Below are positions 1 through 7,337 of a DNA stretch of 58,068 nt, one piece after another. The DNA lies in the IMG/VR virus record IMGVR_UViG_3300023176_002408, positions 1-58,068 of that record; one strand, given 5' to 3'. This DNA comes from a virus. How positions within the stretch are numbered: the stretch's first letter is position 1; the number at the start of each line of letters is the position of its first letter. The notes under the pieces are model-generated. The model worked only from the letters and a program-made list of their open reading frames with translations. It searched no databases and was not told where the DNA came from. The translations under genes were made by a program, and so were the position numbers.

Positions 1-338
1 TTGAATGTAGCACCAGTATCGTTGATATCATCTACAATAAGAATTTTCTTTTCTAGTGGACCACCTGTAACACGGTCTTCTTCTTTTTCACGATATCCAA
101 AGGCATCTTCTGCCATCCAAAAGTTGCTTTCACTTTCTCTGTTATCATCACGCAGGCTTACCTTAAGTGCTTCGCAACGAATGCCTGTCATGTTACTAAT
201 AATAGTAGCAGGTACATTACCGCCTCGTGTAATACCTACAATGTAATCAGGCTTCCAATTATCATAATACATTTGTAAAACAATGTTATTACACATACGT
301 TCTACATCTGCCCAACTGTAATATTTCTTTTTAATCAT
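1..338 (-). CDS. Purine-type phosphoribosyltransferase, N-terminal part (cut by window edge)
   Basis: Only the first 112 codons are present; the gene runs off the left edge. The type I PRTase PRPP-binding loop ILIVDDINDTGATF is at residues 99-112, and an RGG loop at 38-40 follows a beta strand (YIVGITRGG), as in xanthine/hypoxanthine-guanine phosphoribosyltransferases. Such enzymes join a free purine to PRPP to make the nucleotide. The ATG (336-338) overlaps the stop of the upstream oxygenase gene as ATGA, so translation is probably coupled. Family assignment is secure; base specificity is not. Purine salvage, or supply of an unusual base to the neighbouring transglycosylase island, are both inferences. 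Confidence 0.85.
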   Translation of the reverse strand, partial: MIKKKYYSWADVERMCNNIVLQMYYDNWKPDYIVGITRGGNVPATIISNMTGIRCEALKVSLRDDNRESESNFWMAEDAFGYREKEEDRVTGGPLEKKILIVDDINDTGATF

Positions 339-1504
339 GATGATTTCCTCTTGAAGTTACCGCTAATAGAATATCTATCCTTTCCTGATAAATTTTTTCC
401 TGTGTAGTGCGGTATGCTACTAGGAAAAATAAACATCGTCCCTGTGCTTGGGTGTACAGTCTTTTCATATGATTCTGTATTTGCAAATAGTTTAAAATGC
501 AGATCACCTTGATTGTCAAGTACACGTGGATAATATACAAAAGATATATCACTACCGTGATGATTATGAAAATTAGTACTACCGTTTGGCTCAGTTTTAT
601 GAACCCAAATACCTGTTAGTTCTAAATCATCTCCATAGTACTCTTGTACAGTTCTTTCTAGTTCTGCTTGTAAATGTGTGCAACCTGCAGAACTAGGATA
701 AACTAAATCTTCGTAATGTGTGTCATTAGGGTCATTATCAATTCTGTTATCACAAACTTCAATTTCTTCAACGATTTTATCGTGAATAACATTTGTAATA
801 GCAGTTTCTAGTACATCAATTCTAGCAACAGTATGTACGGTTTCTTTTTGAGGCATAGGAGGAACATACTCTTTTGTCCAAGGATAGGTTTCTGGATATC
901 CCATTCTAATAGCACCTTCTCCTTTACCATGCCTATCTGGTTCGTATTTTACAAATTTAAATGTAGGCGTAAATCTATGTTCATTCCTTAAAGGAGTAGC
1001 AGTATGTAGGATATTGCTTTTCCAAATAAGCATACGTCCTGGAATAGGAGGTATTGCCCAAATAGTTGGATAGTCGCCTGTTCCTTCTAAGTTACCTTTT
1101 TCTTGTTTGTTAATAATAAACTTAGTTTCGCCACCGTCATTGATATCCCAGTTATTATTTGCATAAAACATAAATGTCCAAGCATCATCGTTTTCGTCAT
1201 CTACATGATAATATGCTTGTTCTCTTGGAGCAAAAATGTTTGCGTGTGATCTTTTTAAAATACAACCATGAACCTCTGGTACATACTTTTCACAAAACTC
1301 CCATAAAGCATGGAATATTTTTGTGCCTAAGTAATCACCAGTACTCATTCCAGTTGGCGGTAAGTCAACATTATCAACTTCACCATACATATATAACATA
1401 TTCTTAACGTCTAAAACAAGTTCGTTAAGGTGTGGCGGCGACCACACGTCATCAAAAATTTTCATTCTACCATCTAGTAGAGTTTGTACTTTAGGCTCCT
1501 GCAT
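335..1504 (-). CDS. Tandem two-domain 2OG-Fe(II) oxygenase
   Basis: The protein (389 aa) carries two separate double-stranded beta-helix oxygenase domains. Domain 1 has the iron ligands H100-x-D102 and H167, with R177 a candidate 2-oxoglutarate ligand. Domain 2 has an H-rich first motif (H313, H315, H316, D319), distal H366 and R377, like the 2OG-FeII_Oxy_5 type. Family members oxidise proteins, nucleic acids or small molecules using Fe(II), O2 and 2-oxoglutarate. The substrate is unknown. It overlaps both neighbours by a few bases in a compact operon. Fused pairs of such domains are less common than single ones. Confidence 0.8.
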   Translation of the reverse strand: MQEPKVQTLLDGRMKIFDDVWSPPHLNELVLDVKNMLYMYGEVDNVDLPPTGMSTGDYLGTKIFHALWEFCEKYVPEVHGCILKRSHANIFAPREQAYYHVDDENDDAWTFMFYANNNWDINDGGETKFIINKQEKGNLEGTGDYPTIWAIPPIPGRMLIWKSNILHTATPLRNEHRFTPTFKFVKYEPDRHGKGEGAIRMGYPETYPWTKEYVPPMPQKETVHTVARIDVLETAITNVIHDKIVEEIEVCDNRIDNDPNDTHYEDLVYPSSAGCTHLQAELERTVQEYYGDDLELTGIWVHKTEPNGSTNFHNHHGSDISFVYYPRVLDNQGDLHFKLFANTESYEKTVHPSTGTMFIFPSSIPHYTGKNLSGKDRYSISGNFKRKSS

Positions 1505-1982
1505 CTTTTTCTTTCAAATACTCCTCATTATGGATCCAACGATATCCTTCGTTTCTAACCCAACGCATAAATCCCCATTCTTGAACTTTACGTCCCATAA
1601 AGAATAAACTCCAACAAGGGATTTCATTTCCGTTTTCATCCTTTTGTAATTCTAACCAATGCAAGTCGTCTGCTTTACGCATACGAAAATGCCCAGGTCC
1701 TCTCCAAACTCTTGTACTACCACATACGTGACCTTCTTGTGCAAAGATTGGAATATGTTCCCAATAACCACCTTTAAGAATAAAAGTTGCATAACTCCAT
1801 GGGTGGTCATGTAGTGTGGGCTCATCACTTACAAGAACTTTGTGTAGTGTGATATTAAAAGGAAAGTGTTTTCTATTTTTAAGAAATAGGTAATAACGGA
1901 TAAGGTAAGGCACCTTTCCGTCTCTGTCTGTAATTACTCGACGCCTGCCGAGTTTGTCCATAATTTTAGAAAGGAACATCAT
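1491..1982 (-). CDS. Cupin-like conserved phage protein
   Basis: The track start at 2006 would overlap the preceding gene by 41 bases. The ATG at 1980-1982 has AGGA six bases upstream and is preferred (163 aa). Residues about 56-62 contain LHDHPW, followed by a glycine-rich turn (ILKGGYWE) and a second histidine segment (DDLHWLEL, about 106-113). This is a cupin-like pattern with plausible metal-binding histidines. Arg/Lys-rich N-terminus. Function unknown; a sugar or amino-acid dioxygenase/isomerase-like fold is possible. It lies between an oxygenase and an uncharacterised gene in one operon. Confidence 0.6.
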   Translation of the reverse strand: MMFLSKIMDKLGRRRVITDRDGKVPYLIRYYLFLKNRKHFPFNITLHKVLVSDEPTLHDHPWSYATFILKGGYWEHIPIFAQEGHVCGSTRVWRGPGHFRMRKADDLHWLELQKDENGNEIPCWSLFFMGRKVQEWGFMRWVRNEGYRWIHNEEYLKEKDAGA

Positions 1983-2349
1983 CATCTTTCCTACTGTTAT
2001 AATCATCCTTACACAAGTTATATATTTCTAAAAACTTTTCATACTGTAGTTTTAGGGCAGGGTATAACTTAATCATATCTTCGATCTTATATTCTGCCGG
2101 CCAATTATCGCCATACTCTCCAAGTGTTATACTAGATGGAAAATCACCAGTATCAAAAGTTGTATCAAAACTTGTGTCAACATTAACAGTATAAGTGCCA
2201 TCGCTTTGTACGTAACTTGTATCTATTGGATATGTAGTTGAATCCATTGTTGAATACGATGTAATTCCGCCTACAGTTGCACCTGGGCCTGTATAATCGA
2301 TATTAGTATTATCTAGTGTAATAGTAAATTTCTTTTCATCATCGTCCAT
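1966..2349 (-). CDS. Uncharacterised phage protein
   Basis: A 127-aa acidic protein. The N-terminal two thirds are rich in T, S, D, G and Y, suggesting beta structure (many short TYTVNVD-like stretches). The C-terminus is helical and charged (about 85-127), ending in a lysine/aspartate-rich tail. No recognised domain, signal peptide or membrane segment. It overlaps the glycosyltransferase gene upstream by 11 bases and the cupin-like gene downstream, so it belongs to the same operon. I do not recognise the family. Confidence 0.6.
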   Translation of the reverse strand: MDDDEKKFTITLDNTNIDYTGPGATVGGITSYSTMDSTTYPIDTSYVQSDGTYTVNVDTSFDTTFDTGDFPSSITLGEYGDNWPAEYKIEDMIKLYPALKLQYEKFLEIYNLCKDDYNSRKDDDVPF

Positions 2350-3406
2350 TATTAATCACCTTGTAAAGTGCTTGACCTGAAAAGAAGTCTTCTTTTAATT
2401 TTGTAACTTGTTTAAGTAACACTGGAAGATAATTGTCATAGTTTTCCATGTAATCAGTAATTCTGTCAACTAAGACTCTTCTATATTTCTTGTAAGCAAA
2501 GAAGTCTTCTGTCCATTCGCTTGGATACTTAAATTCATCTAATCCCATTTCGCTATAACTTAAACGATCCGGAACCATCGGAATAGCATTAACTAGTGCG
2601 CCTTCATACCAACTAATACCAAGTGTTTCTTGTAAGTTAGCACTAAACACTAGTTTTGCTTTACCTAGTAGGTTATGATACTCATTCTTTGTTAACGATT
2701 GTTCTTGACAAATAATAAGTTCATAGTTAGGTAAATGTTCTTTTAAGTCTCTAAATATTTCTGGTTGTTTCTCTGGAGCAACTCTATGCGGAAACAGAAT
2801 AATATTTTCTTTAGGCATACCTTTGTAAGAGTCTAAACTATTTTTTAGATACTCCATAGGCCATCCTACACGATGAAATTCTGTTTTATAATCGCCATAT
2901 GCATATGGCTTCAATTGGAATGCTTTTTTAAACATTTCAATATGGAATTCTGTAGCAAAGAAGTTATCATGATAACATTCTAGCATACTTTGTTCTGCAA
3001 GACGTACCCAAGGTTTATCACCAATTAGTCTGCCCAAGAAATCTTGTGGGTCATAACTACCAGCGTGCCAGAGGCCACCAACGCGAATATTAACACCAAG
3101 TAACTCTGCCATGTAACGTAGTTGTATAACTGTAGGATTCCAGGCATCGGTATAGAGAAAATAATCACCGTCCTTAATTTTACCATTGCAGAACATCTCT
3201 CCAATTTGTTCTAGTTGTTTACTCTTGTAAACATTAGTACCGCCAAAGTTAAGAAATGCCCCAGGCGTAGTAGCCTGAGGCGTCTCTCCTCCACTGATAA
3301 CAGTGACTTCGCTATTAGTAGCACGTTGTAACTGCTTAGGAAGATGTTCCTTCCACTGCTTAGTATAACGTGTATCTACTGCTTCGATGTCAACTATATA
3401 AATCAA
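2339..3406 (-). CDS. Glycosyltransferase, GT-B fold (GT4-like)
   Basis: A 355-aa protein of normal length for a single GT-B glycosyltransferase. The C-terminal half has the typical order: ENIILFPHRVAPEKQ (start of the donor-binding domain), then YELIICQEQ, then KLVFSANLQETLGISWYEGA, where the E...EG motif contacts the nucleotide sugar in GT4 enzymes. It would transfer a sugar from a nucleotide donor to an unknown acceptor: modified DNA bases, lipopolysaccharide or a virion protein. The stop codon overlaps the next gene; the ATG overlaps the previous stop as ATGA. The adjacent oxygenases and TGT-like gene make DNA decoration a reasonable but unproven idea. Confidence 0.75.
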   Translation of the reverse strand: MIYIVDIEAVDTRYTKQWKEHLPKQLQRATNSEVTVISGGETPQATTPGAFLNFGGTNVYKSKQLEQIGEMFCNGKIKDGDYFLYTDAWNPTVIQLRYMAELLGVNIRVGGLWHAGSYDPQDFLGRLIGDKPWVRLAEQSMLECYHDNFFATEFHIEMFKKAFQLKPYAYGDYKTEFHRVGWPMEYLKNSLDSYKGMPKENIILFPHRVAPEKQPEIFRDLKEHLPNYELIICQEQSLTKNEYHNLLGKAKLVFSANLQETLGISWYEGALVNAIPMVPDRLSYSEMGLDEFKYPSEWTEDFFAYKKYRRVLVDRITDYMENYDNYLPVLLKQVTKLKEDFFSGQALYKVINNGR

Positions 3407-3609
3407 TGAAACTTCCTTTTATTAAATTTTCGCTTTGGCTTTCGCGAAATTTTTGAAGGATCTAAATAACTTTGGTAAGTGCGAGACTTTTTATTATAAA
3501 GATCTGCTTCGTTAAAAATAAACCCGTTGAAACGGCAAAAGTCACGATAACTATCTAAGTCATCGAAAATTTGAACCACGTCAGGGCGTTTATCCCAATA
3601 CTTGCTCAT
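3403..3609 (-). CDS. Small basic conserved phage protein
   Basis: The longest frame begins at 3729 inside the preceding gene, but the ATG at 3607-3609 is placed 13 bases after that gene's stop and has AGGAAG upstream. The product is 68 aa. The N-terminal half (WDKRPDVVQIFDDLDSYRDF) is acidic and aromatic; the C-terminal 20 residues are strongly basic (KPKRKFNKRK), suggesting nucleic-acid binding. No known domain recognised. The stop overlaps the glycosyltransferase start as ATGA. Confidence 0.65.
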   Translation of the reverse strand: MSKYWDKRPDVVQIFDDLDSYRDFCRFNGFIFNEADLYNKKSRTYQSYLDPSKISRKPKRKFNKRKFH

Positions 3610-3622
3610 TTTAATGCTTCCT

Positions 3623-4078
3623 TTAGTTTCTAGCATATTCAATGTGGGCACCGTTCTCTCCATCTTCGGAGACATCGATGTGGACTTCACGTCCAGGGTG
3701 TTTAGCACGGATTTGTTCATACAAATCATCTGCCATCATTTCACAACTCTTATAATCTAGTTCAAGGGTTTTCTCCTCATAAAGTTTTTCTAACCATCTT
3801 TTGAATTGAATAAATTCGATATCTCTGTCGTTGTGTGTAACTGAGATAGCGACTTTGAAATGGAATATGTGTCTGTGGGGATATCCCAAAAACGAAACAT
3901 CATATTCATCACCTGTTGCAAGACTAGGATCATCTAGTGCCGCAGGATACTTGTGGATTCCTTCCTTTCGGAATGTTACCCAAATCATTCTCTTTGCGTT
4001 TTCCATAATTGCCTTTTCGTTATCCTCTCTCATCATTCTCAACATATAATTGTGATAAGATTCTCTTACTGTTTCCAT
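3623..4078 (-). CDS. QueD / 6-pyruvoyl-tetrahydropterin synthase-like protein
   Basis: Weak but ordered similarity to the T-fold PTPS/QueD family: H42 (GIHKYP), H68-x-H70 (PHRHIFHF, matching the family HGH zinc motif), IEFIQFKRWLEKLY (equivalent to the family V-DF-LK helix), CEMMADDLY (family TAENLA), and a final SEDGENGAHIEY strand like the family ETPT-AEY end. The catalytic Cys normally between the first His and HGH is absent. QueD makes carboxy-tetrahydropterin on the 7-deazaguanine pathway. Start uncertain: a strong promoter places its transcription start inside codon 2, so translation from M25 (4006, AAGG five bases upstream) is possible. Function unproven. Confidence 0.5.
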   Translation of the reverse strand: METVRESYHNYMLRMMREDNEKAIMENAKRMIWVTFRKEGIHKYPAALDDPSLATGDEYDVSFLGYPHRHIFHFKVAISVTHNDRDIEFIQFKRWLEKLYEEKTLELDYKSCEMMADDLYEQIRAKHPGREVHIDVSEDGENGAHIEYARN

Positions 4079-4080
4079 TT

Positions 4081-4109
4081 ATTATAACTTCTTTCTTAGT
4101 CATTGTCAA
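4081..4109 (-). promoter_or_regulatory. Sigma-70-like early promoter before the QueD-like gene
   Basis: On the minus strand TTGACA (4104-4109), 17 bases, TATAAT (4081-4086): both hexamers are perfect consensus. It lies in the 3' end of the preceding gene. The -10 box ends only 2 bases before the annotated ATG, so this promoter cannot serve that ATG. Confidence 0.75.
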
Positions 4110-4635
4110 CCGGATTATCGTTTTCATATTTGGACCAATCTGTAAATTTTGAACGGTCTTGTAAATCGTGTACCTGATGAATCCAAACACCGGCATTAGT
4201 TGCTTTAAAATCTTTGTCGTCAATTTTGATACACGCATTATAATTAAGTTGATCAATGTAAGGAATTTTTACACTAATCTGACTAATAAAGTTTGTTTTT
4301 TCGTTGTAACCGCTTTCTAACACCCACTCATGATATTTTACATCATAATCAAGTGTTACATGATATCCTTCTTTAAGCAAACCGTAAATTAGTGTATCCC
4401 AAGCCTTGTTAGTTTCTTCTTCACCATTTGGTAAAACTATTTCAAAACTTTGATTAGCACCCAAGTAAATATGGTCTACGTGCTTTGCTTTTGCTTGTTC
4501 TAATACTTCATCTAACGGACGACATCCAACTACAAATAGTGTATCCATATCGTATGCTGGTGTTTTCTCTACTTCATATCCAGTAAAATAAACAACATCA
4601 TCTTTTACAATGCCGTCTGAGTAATCACGTTTCAT
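4096..4635 (-). CDS. Uncharacterised conserved phage protein
   Basis: A 179-aa acidic soluble protein. It starts with an aromatic/acidic segment (VVYFTGYEVEKTPAY, residues 14-28), followed by an alternating beta-alpha region (TLFVVGCRPLDEVLEQAKAK; HIYLGAN), which suggests a small alpha/beta fold. No catalytic motif is identified, and there is no CxxxCxxC motif, so it is not QueE. It starts in an ATGA overlap with the DUF465 gene upstream. A possible promoter at 4716-4744 could transcribe it. Its place between a QueD-like and a TGT-like gene hints at a shared pathway, but nothing in the sequence fixes the role. Confidence 0.6.
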   Translation of the reverse strand: MKRDYSDGIVKDDVVYFTGYEVEKTPAYDMDTLFVVGCRPLDEVLEQAKAKHVDHIYLGANQSFEIVLPNGEEETNKAWDTLIYGLLKEGYHVTLDYDVKYHEWVLESGYNEKTNFISQISVKIPYIDQLNYNACIKIDDKDFKATNAGVWIHQVHDLQDRSKFTDWSKYENDNPVDND

Positions 4636-4793
4636 GATTGTAATCTCTCAATTTCCTGTTTAACTATTAATTTCTCTTGTTTCATTTTCTTAAGTGCCGC
4701 ATCATCTATATAATTACTATAACCTCTTTGGATCTCTTTGTCAAGTGTTTTATGCTTGATTATTAGTGCTTCCAATCTGTTTTCTTTAGTCAT
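4632..4793 (-). CDS. DUF465/YdcH-like small coiled-coil protein
   Basis: A 53-aa frame. The pattern is that of DUF465 (YdcH): a first helix ending in IIKHKTLDKEI, a short loop with DD, and a second helix rich in K and E (LKKMKQEKLIVKQEIERL). The ATG (4791-4793) has a GGAGAG purine run upstream; the stop overlaps the next start (ATGA). DUF465 proteins form helical hairpins of unknown function. A second member lies at 5418-5606. Confidence 0.7.
   Translation of the reverse strand: MTKENRLEALIIKHKTLDKEIQRGYSNYIDDAALKKMKQEKLIVKQEIERLQS
4716..4744 (-). promoter_or_regulatory. Possible early promoter inside the DUF465 gene
   Basis: TTGACA (4739-4744), 17 bases, TATAGT (4716-4721) on the minus strand. 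It lies in coding sequence, so it may be chance, but the spacing matches the other early promoters of this window. Confidence 0.35.
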
Positions 4794-4804
4794 ATGCTCT
4801 CCTT

Positions 4805-4833
4805 AATATAACATTATAGTGTGTCGTTGTCAA
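4805..4833 (-). promoter_or_regulatory. Sigma-70-like early promoter before the DUF465 gene
   Basis: TTGACA (4828-4833), 17 bases, TATATT (4805-4810). It overlaps the last codons of the oxygenase gene at 4814 and precedes the ribosome-binding site and ATG at 4793. Confidence 0.6.
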
Positions 4834-5404
4834 GTCCAAATCCTTCAATATCGCCATTAAATGCAATACTAATCCTATCTTTCTTGCTCCAATTTTCTTT
4901 AACTTGATGATTAATCCAACCTGGGAAAGAAACTAATTTACCAGTTTGTGGAATAACTGTAAATCTACAACCGTTATAAGAATTGGCCGCTTGAATTAGT
5001 TTAGGTGGTAGAGCATAGTCTACGATATTAGATGGGGGGAATAAAACTAAATCTCCGCAGTTTTGTTCGGCTTGTGGATAGTATACACAGGCTACGAAGT
5101 GTTTAGGGTGTAGATGTGTTTCTACAATGTTTGATGTTTGTTCTAAAGGCTTTTGTACATTTAGCCAAGCCTGTGTGGGTTTAATTTCATACCCATCAAC
5201 CAAGTTCCACAGTTGTGTGAGCATTTTAAAATGTTCTCTTACCGCTTCTACTAGCGGTTGAAGAACAGGCTCGGCTAAATTTAAATGATTACTTTGACCT
5301 CTGTGCTTAACATTCTTGTATGCAAACTTAATAAGTTCGTCATTGTTAATGTCGCTAAGGTGCTCGTCTGAGAACGGAGTAGTAAACAAGTCAACTATTG
5401 CCAT
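4814..5404 (-). CDS. 2OG-Fe(II) oxygenase (2OG-FeII_Oxy_5 type)
   Basis: A 196-aa single-domain oxygenase. The first motif THLHPKHF (about 96-103) followed by VACVYYP gives the histidine and strand pattern of the family; the distal motif is GKLVSFPGWINHQV (about 155-168), with the later R of DRISIAFN as 2-oxoglutarate ligand. The substrate is unknown. The same motif architecture recurs in the genes at 335, 13951 and 34605, which suggests a phage-expanded family. The ATG follows GGAGAT at a good distance. Confidence 0.8.
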   Translation of the reverse strand: MAIVDLFTTPFSDEHLSDINNDELIKFAYKNVKHRGQSNHLNLAEPVLQPLVEAVREHFKMLTQLWNLVDGYEIKPTQAWLNVQKPLEQTSNIVETHLHPKHFVACVYYPQAEQNCGDLVLFPPSNIVDYALPPKLIQAANSYNGCRFTVIPQTGKLVSFPGWINHQVKENWSKKDRISIAFNGDIEGFGLDNDTL

Positions 5405-5417
5405 TCTCTGATCTCCT

Positions 5418-5606
5418 TTAAATTTTATTTTTAAATTTTAAAATAGCATCTTTTAGTGCTAGTTTGATTTTCTTATGCCTTTGCAAAAGTTCTTTTGAAG
5501 TCCATGAACGATCTCCGTCACGTTCCTGTTCCATCTCTGTAACTTTTTTATCGTAATATTGATGCTCTTCTTCTAAACGTTTTAGTTGCTTATTAGATTT
5601 GCTCAT
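5418..5606 (-). CDS. DUF465/YdcH-like small coiled-coil protein (second copy)
   Basis: 62 aa, two charged helices with the DUF465 pattern: EEEHQYYDKKV, a loop containing DGD, and LLQRHKKIKLALKDAIL ending in basic residues. It is divergent from the copy at 4632-4793 but has the same hairpin layout. It starts inside the end of the TGT-like gene (overlap of 14 bases). Confidence 0.65.
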   Translation of the reverse strand: MSKSNKQLKRLEEEHQYYDKKVTEMEQERDGDRSWTSKELLQRHKKIKLALKDAILKFKNKI

Positions 5607-7137
5607 CTTCTAACTCCTCGAGTTTATGTTCTTGTTCTTCAGTAAATTCACTGTCACTTGAGTCATCTGAAGTTGTTGTGTCTGCTTCTTCAAATAAATT
5701 AGCAAACTGTGTACTAGCATTAACTGTCTTTTTACCAGTAGCACCTCTAGTGCCAATAACTGACATCCAGAATCTTGAAAATTCTTCTATGACCGCATTC
5801 GCTTCGTCTCTGTTGTCAGTTGCAAATATCGCTTCCACAACATCTCTAAAAAATAACCTGTCAAAACGTTCTTCGACAAGCATCGCTGGAATTCTGCCTG
5901 CGTCATATTCTCTGTTTGCTTCTTGTACTGCATTAATGTGACTCCATACATTATGACCCATTTGGATCGCATATGAAAAACTATCCCAAGATGTTTTTCC
6001 TTCTTTACCTACTTTATTTAGATCGCCTGGTGCATAGATACAAACATCTTTGGCTGTTAGTCCTGTTGTAATAGGCGAGTCTTTAAAACTTCCGTGTTTG
6101 TTTTCACGTACAAATGCTTGACCAAACGGTGTAAGGTCTTGTGCTAAACCTTTGTCGTCAATGCTAGGTACCATTCTGTATACCCATTTACTTCTATCTT
6201 TTGTTTCAAGTTCACAATAGATTTGACCATTTGCTGTTGCTAAGAATGGACTAGCACAGTCAAATGTAATTGTAAAGTTTTCGTTATGATGTTTACGAAC
6301 TGCTCTTTGTACATCAGTTAGTAGTGTTGCCCACTCTAGTTTACTTGTACCCAAGAAGTGCATAAAGTCATGTTTGCCTTTTTCAAGTAATCCATCAAAA
6401 CGTAGTGCAACAATACGTTTTAATGCTAGGTGAATATCACACATATTCTGACCACCCATTGACCACCCATTAAAGTGATCAGTATACTTTTTAGGATCGC
6501 AATAGTCTTTCATTTGCTGATACCAATCTTCTGCATCAGCATGATTCTCACCTTGTAGTACATTTAAGAATTTACAATTACCATTACGATTTTTCATAAA
6601 GTAATCGTTATTAATACGTGTGGCATTTACTGCTTCTTGGTATGTACTAATACCAGTTGCTTTAACACCTTGTGGACTACGAGCAACCCAAGCCGGAATA
6701 TCAAGGATCATACCGTAATCCATATATTCGTCCATCCAACGTAAAACTTGTTCACGTTTCTTTTTCGCCTTAGGACAGTTAGGATCTTTCCAATCACCTT
6801 CCCATACACCTTTACCAATCTGGAATCCTCCAGAGTCGCCAAGCAACCAACTAGTATTGCGATCTCTGTTTCGGATCATATCTTCTTTAGGTGAGTCTTT
6901 GTTAATATCTAATTCAGCGTGACCTGCGGAATACAATGACCAATTATATTGAAACATACCGTCATTGCGATTTAACCAGTTCAGACTTTCAACGTCATTA
7001 GGAAAGTTACTAGGAATTCTAGTTCTTTCAACATATTCTTCACGACGCTGTTTACCAATGAATGTAGCATAGAAGCCACTAATCGCTGGTAGGAAGATTG
7101 CGTAATCCTTTTGCTGTGCTGTTAAGTCCGTATTCAA
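5593..7137 (-). CDS. DpdA/TGT-like transglycosylase (queuine tRNA-ribosyltransferase superfamily)
   Basis: 514 aa. TGT-superfamily signatures occur in order (numbering from the chosen start): LLGDSGGFQIGKG (about 98-110, base-binding Asp), MILDIPAW (about 143-150), NGWSMGGQ (about 223-230, like TGT GGLSVGE), HFLGTSKLEW (about 261-270) and TFDCASPF (about 291-298, matching the nucleophile FDC-LP). The CxCxxC...H zinc site of bacterial TGT is not seen. It resembles DpdA, which inserts 7-deazaguanine into DNA, more than tRNA TGT. The C-terminus is acidic. No ATG exists near the start: TTG at 7135-7137, six bases after GGAG, is the likely initiator. Confidence 0.8.
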   Translation of the reverse strand: MNTDLTAQQKDYAIFLPAISGFYATFIGKQRREEYVERTRIPSNFPNDVESLNWLNRNDGMFQYNWSLYSAGHAELDINKDSPKEDMIRNRDRNTSWLLGDSGGFQIGKGVWEGDWKDPNCPKAKKKREQVLRWMDEYMDYGMILDIPAWVARSPQGVKATGISTYQEAVNATRINNDYFMKNRNGNCKFLNVLQGENHADAEDWYQQMKDYCDPKKYTDHFNGWSMGGQNMCDIHLALKRIVALRFDGLLEKGKHDFMHFLGTSKLEWATLLTDVQRAVRKHHNENFTITFDCASPFLATANGQIYCELETKDRSKWVYRMVPSIDDKGLAQDLTPFGQAFVRENKHGSFKDSPITTGLTAKDVCIYAPGDLNKVGKEGKTSWDSFSYAIQMGHNVWSHINAVQEANREYDAGRIPAMLVEERFDRLFFRDVVEAIFATDNRDEANAVIEEFSRFWMSVIGTRGATGKKTVNASTQFANLFEEADTTTSDDSSDSEFTEEQEHKLEELEDEQI

Positions 7138-7138
7138 A

Positions 7139-7330
7139 TTATTCTCCAAATGCCTTAAATGCTAAGAGAGGAACAAGCCAAGGATAAACCAAATGCTCAA
7201 CCAACTCATATACAACCAAAATAGTGAGCAACACGGCCCATAGTTTTGATGTTTTTGCTTTGTTGCTAACATATTCAAATATCCTCGAATGCCACTTTCC
7301 TAAACGTTCTATTATACCTGGTTTCGGCAT
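7139..7330 (-). CDS. Small single-span membrane protein
   Basis: 63 aa. The ATG at 7328-7330 has AAGGAG upstream and is preferred over the longer frame that intrudes into the sliding clamp gene. An amphipathic basic N-terminus (about 1-28) precedes a hydrophobic segment LWAVLLTILVVYELVEHLVY (about 29-48) and a hydrophobic tail. Function unknown. Its stop lies 2 bases from the TTG start of the transglycosylase, so the two are probably co-translated. Confidence 0.6.
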   Translation of the reverse strand: MPKPGIIERLGKWHSRIFEYVSNKAKTSKLWAVLLTILVVYELVEHLVYPWLVPLLAFKAFGE

Positions 7331-7337
7331 AAACTCC

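Noticed and set aside
1-246. Plus-strand frame of 81 codons at the left edge
   Set aside because: The minus strand carries the PRPP-binding loop of a phosphoribosyltransferase here; the plus frame is its shadow.
3610-3729. Longer start for the 68-aa gene at 3403
   Set aside because: It would overlap the QueD-like gene by over 100 bases; the ATG at 3609 has its own AGGAAG.
4096-4635. Possible QueE (radical SAM) to match the QueD-like and TGT-like genes
   Set aside because: No CxxxCxxC motif and no other radical-SAM feature; left as unknown.
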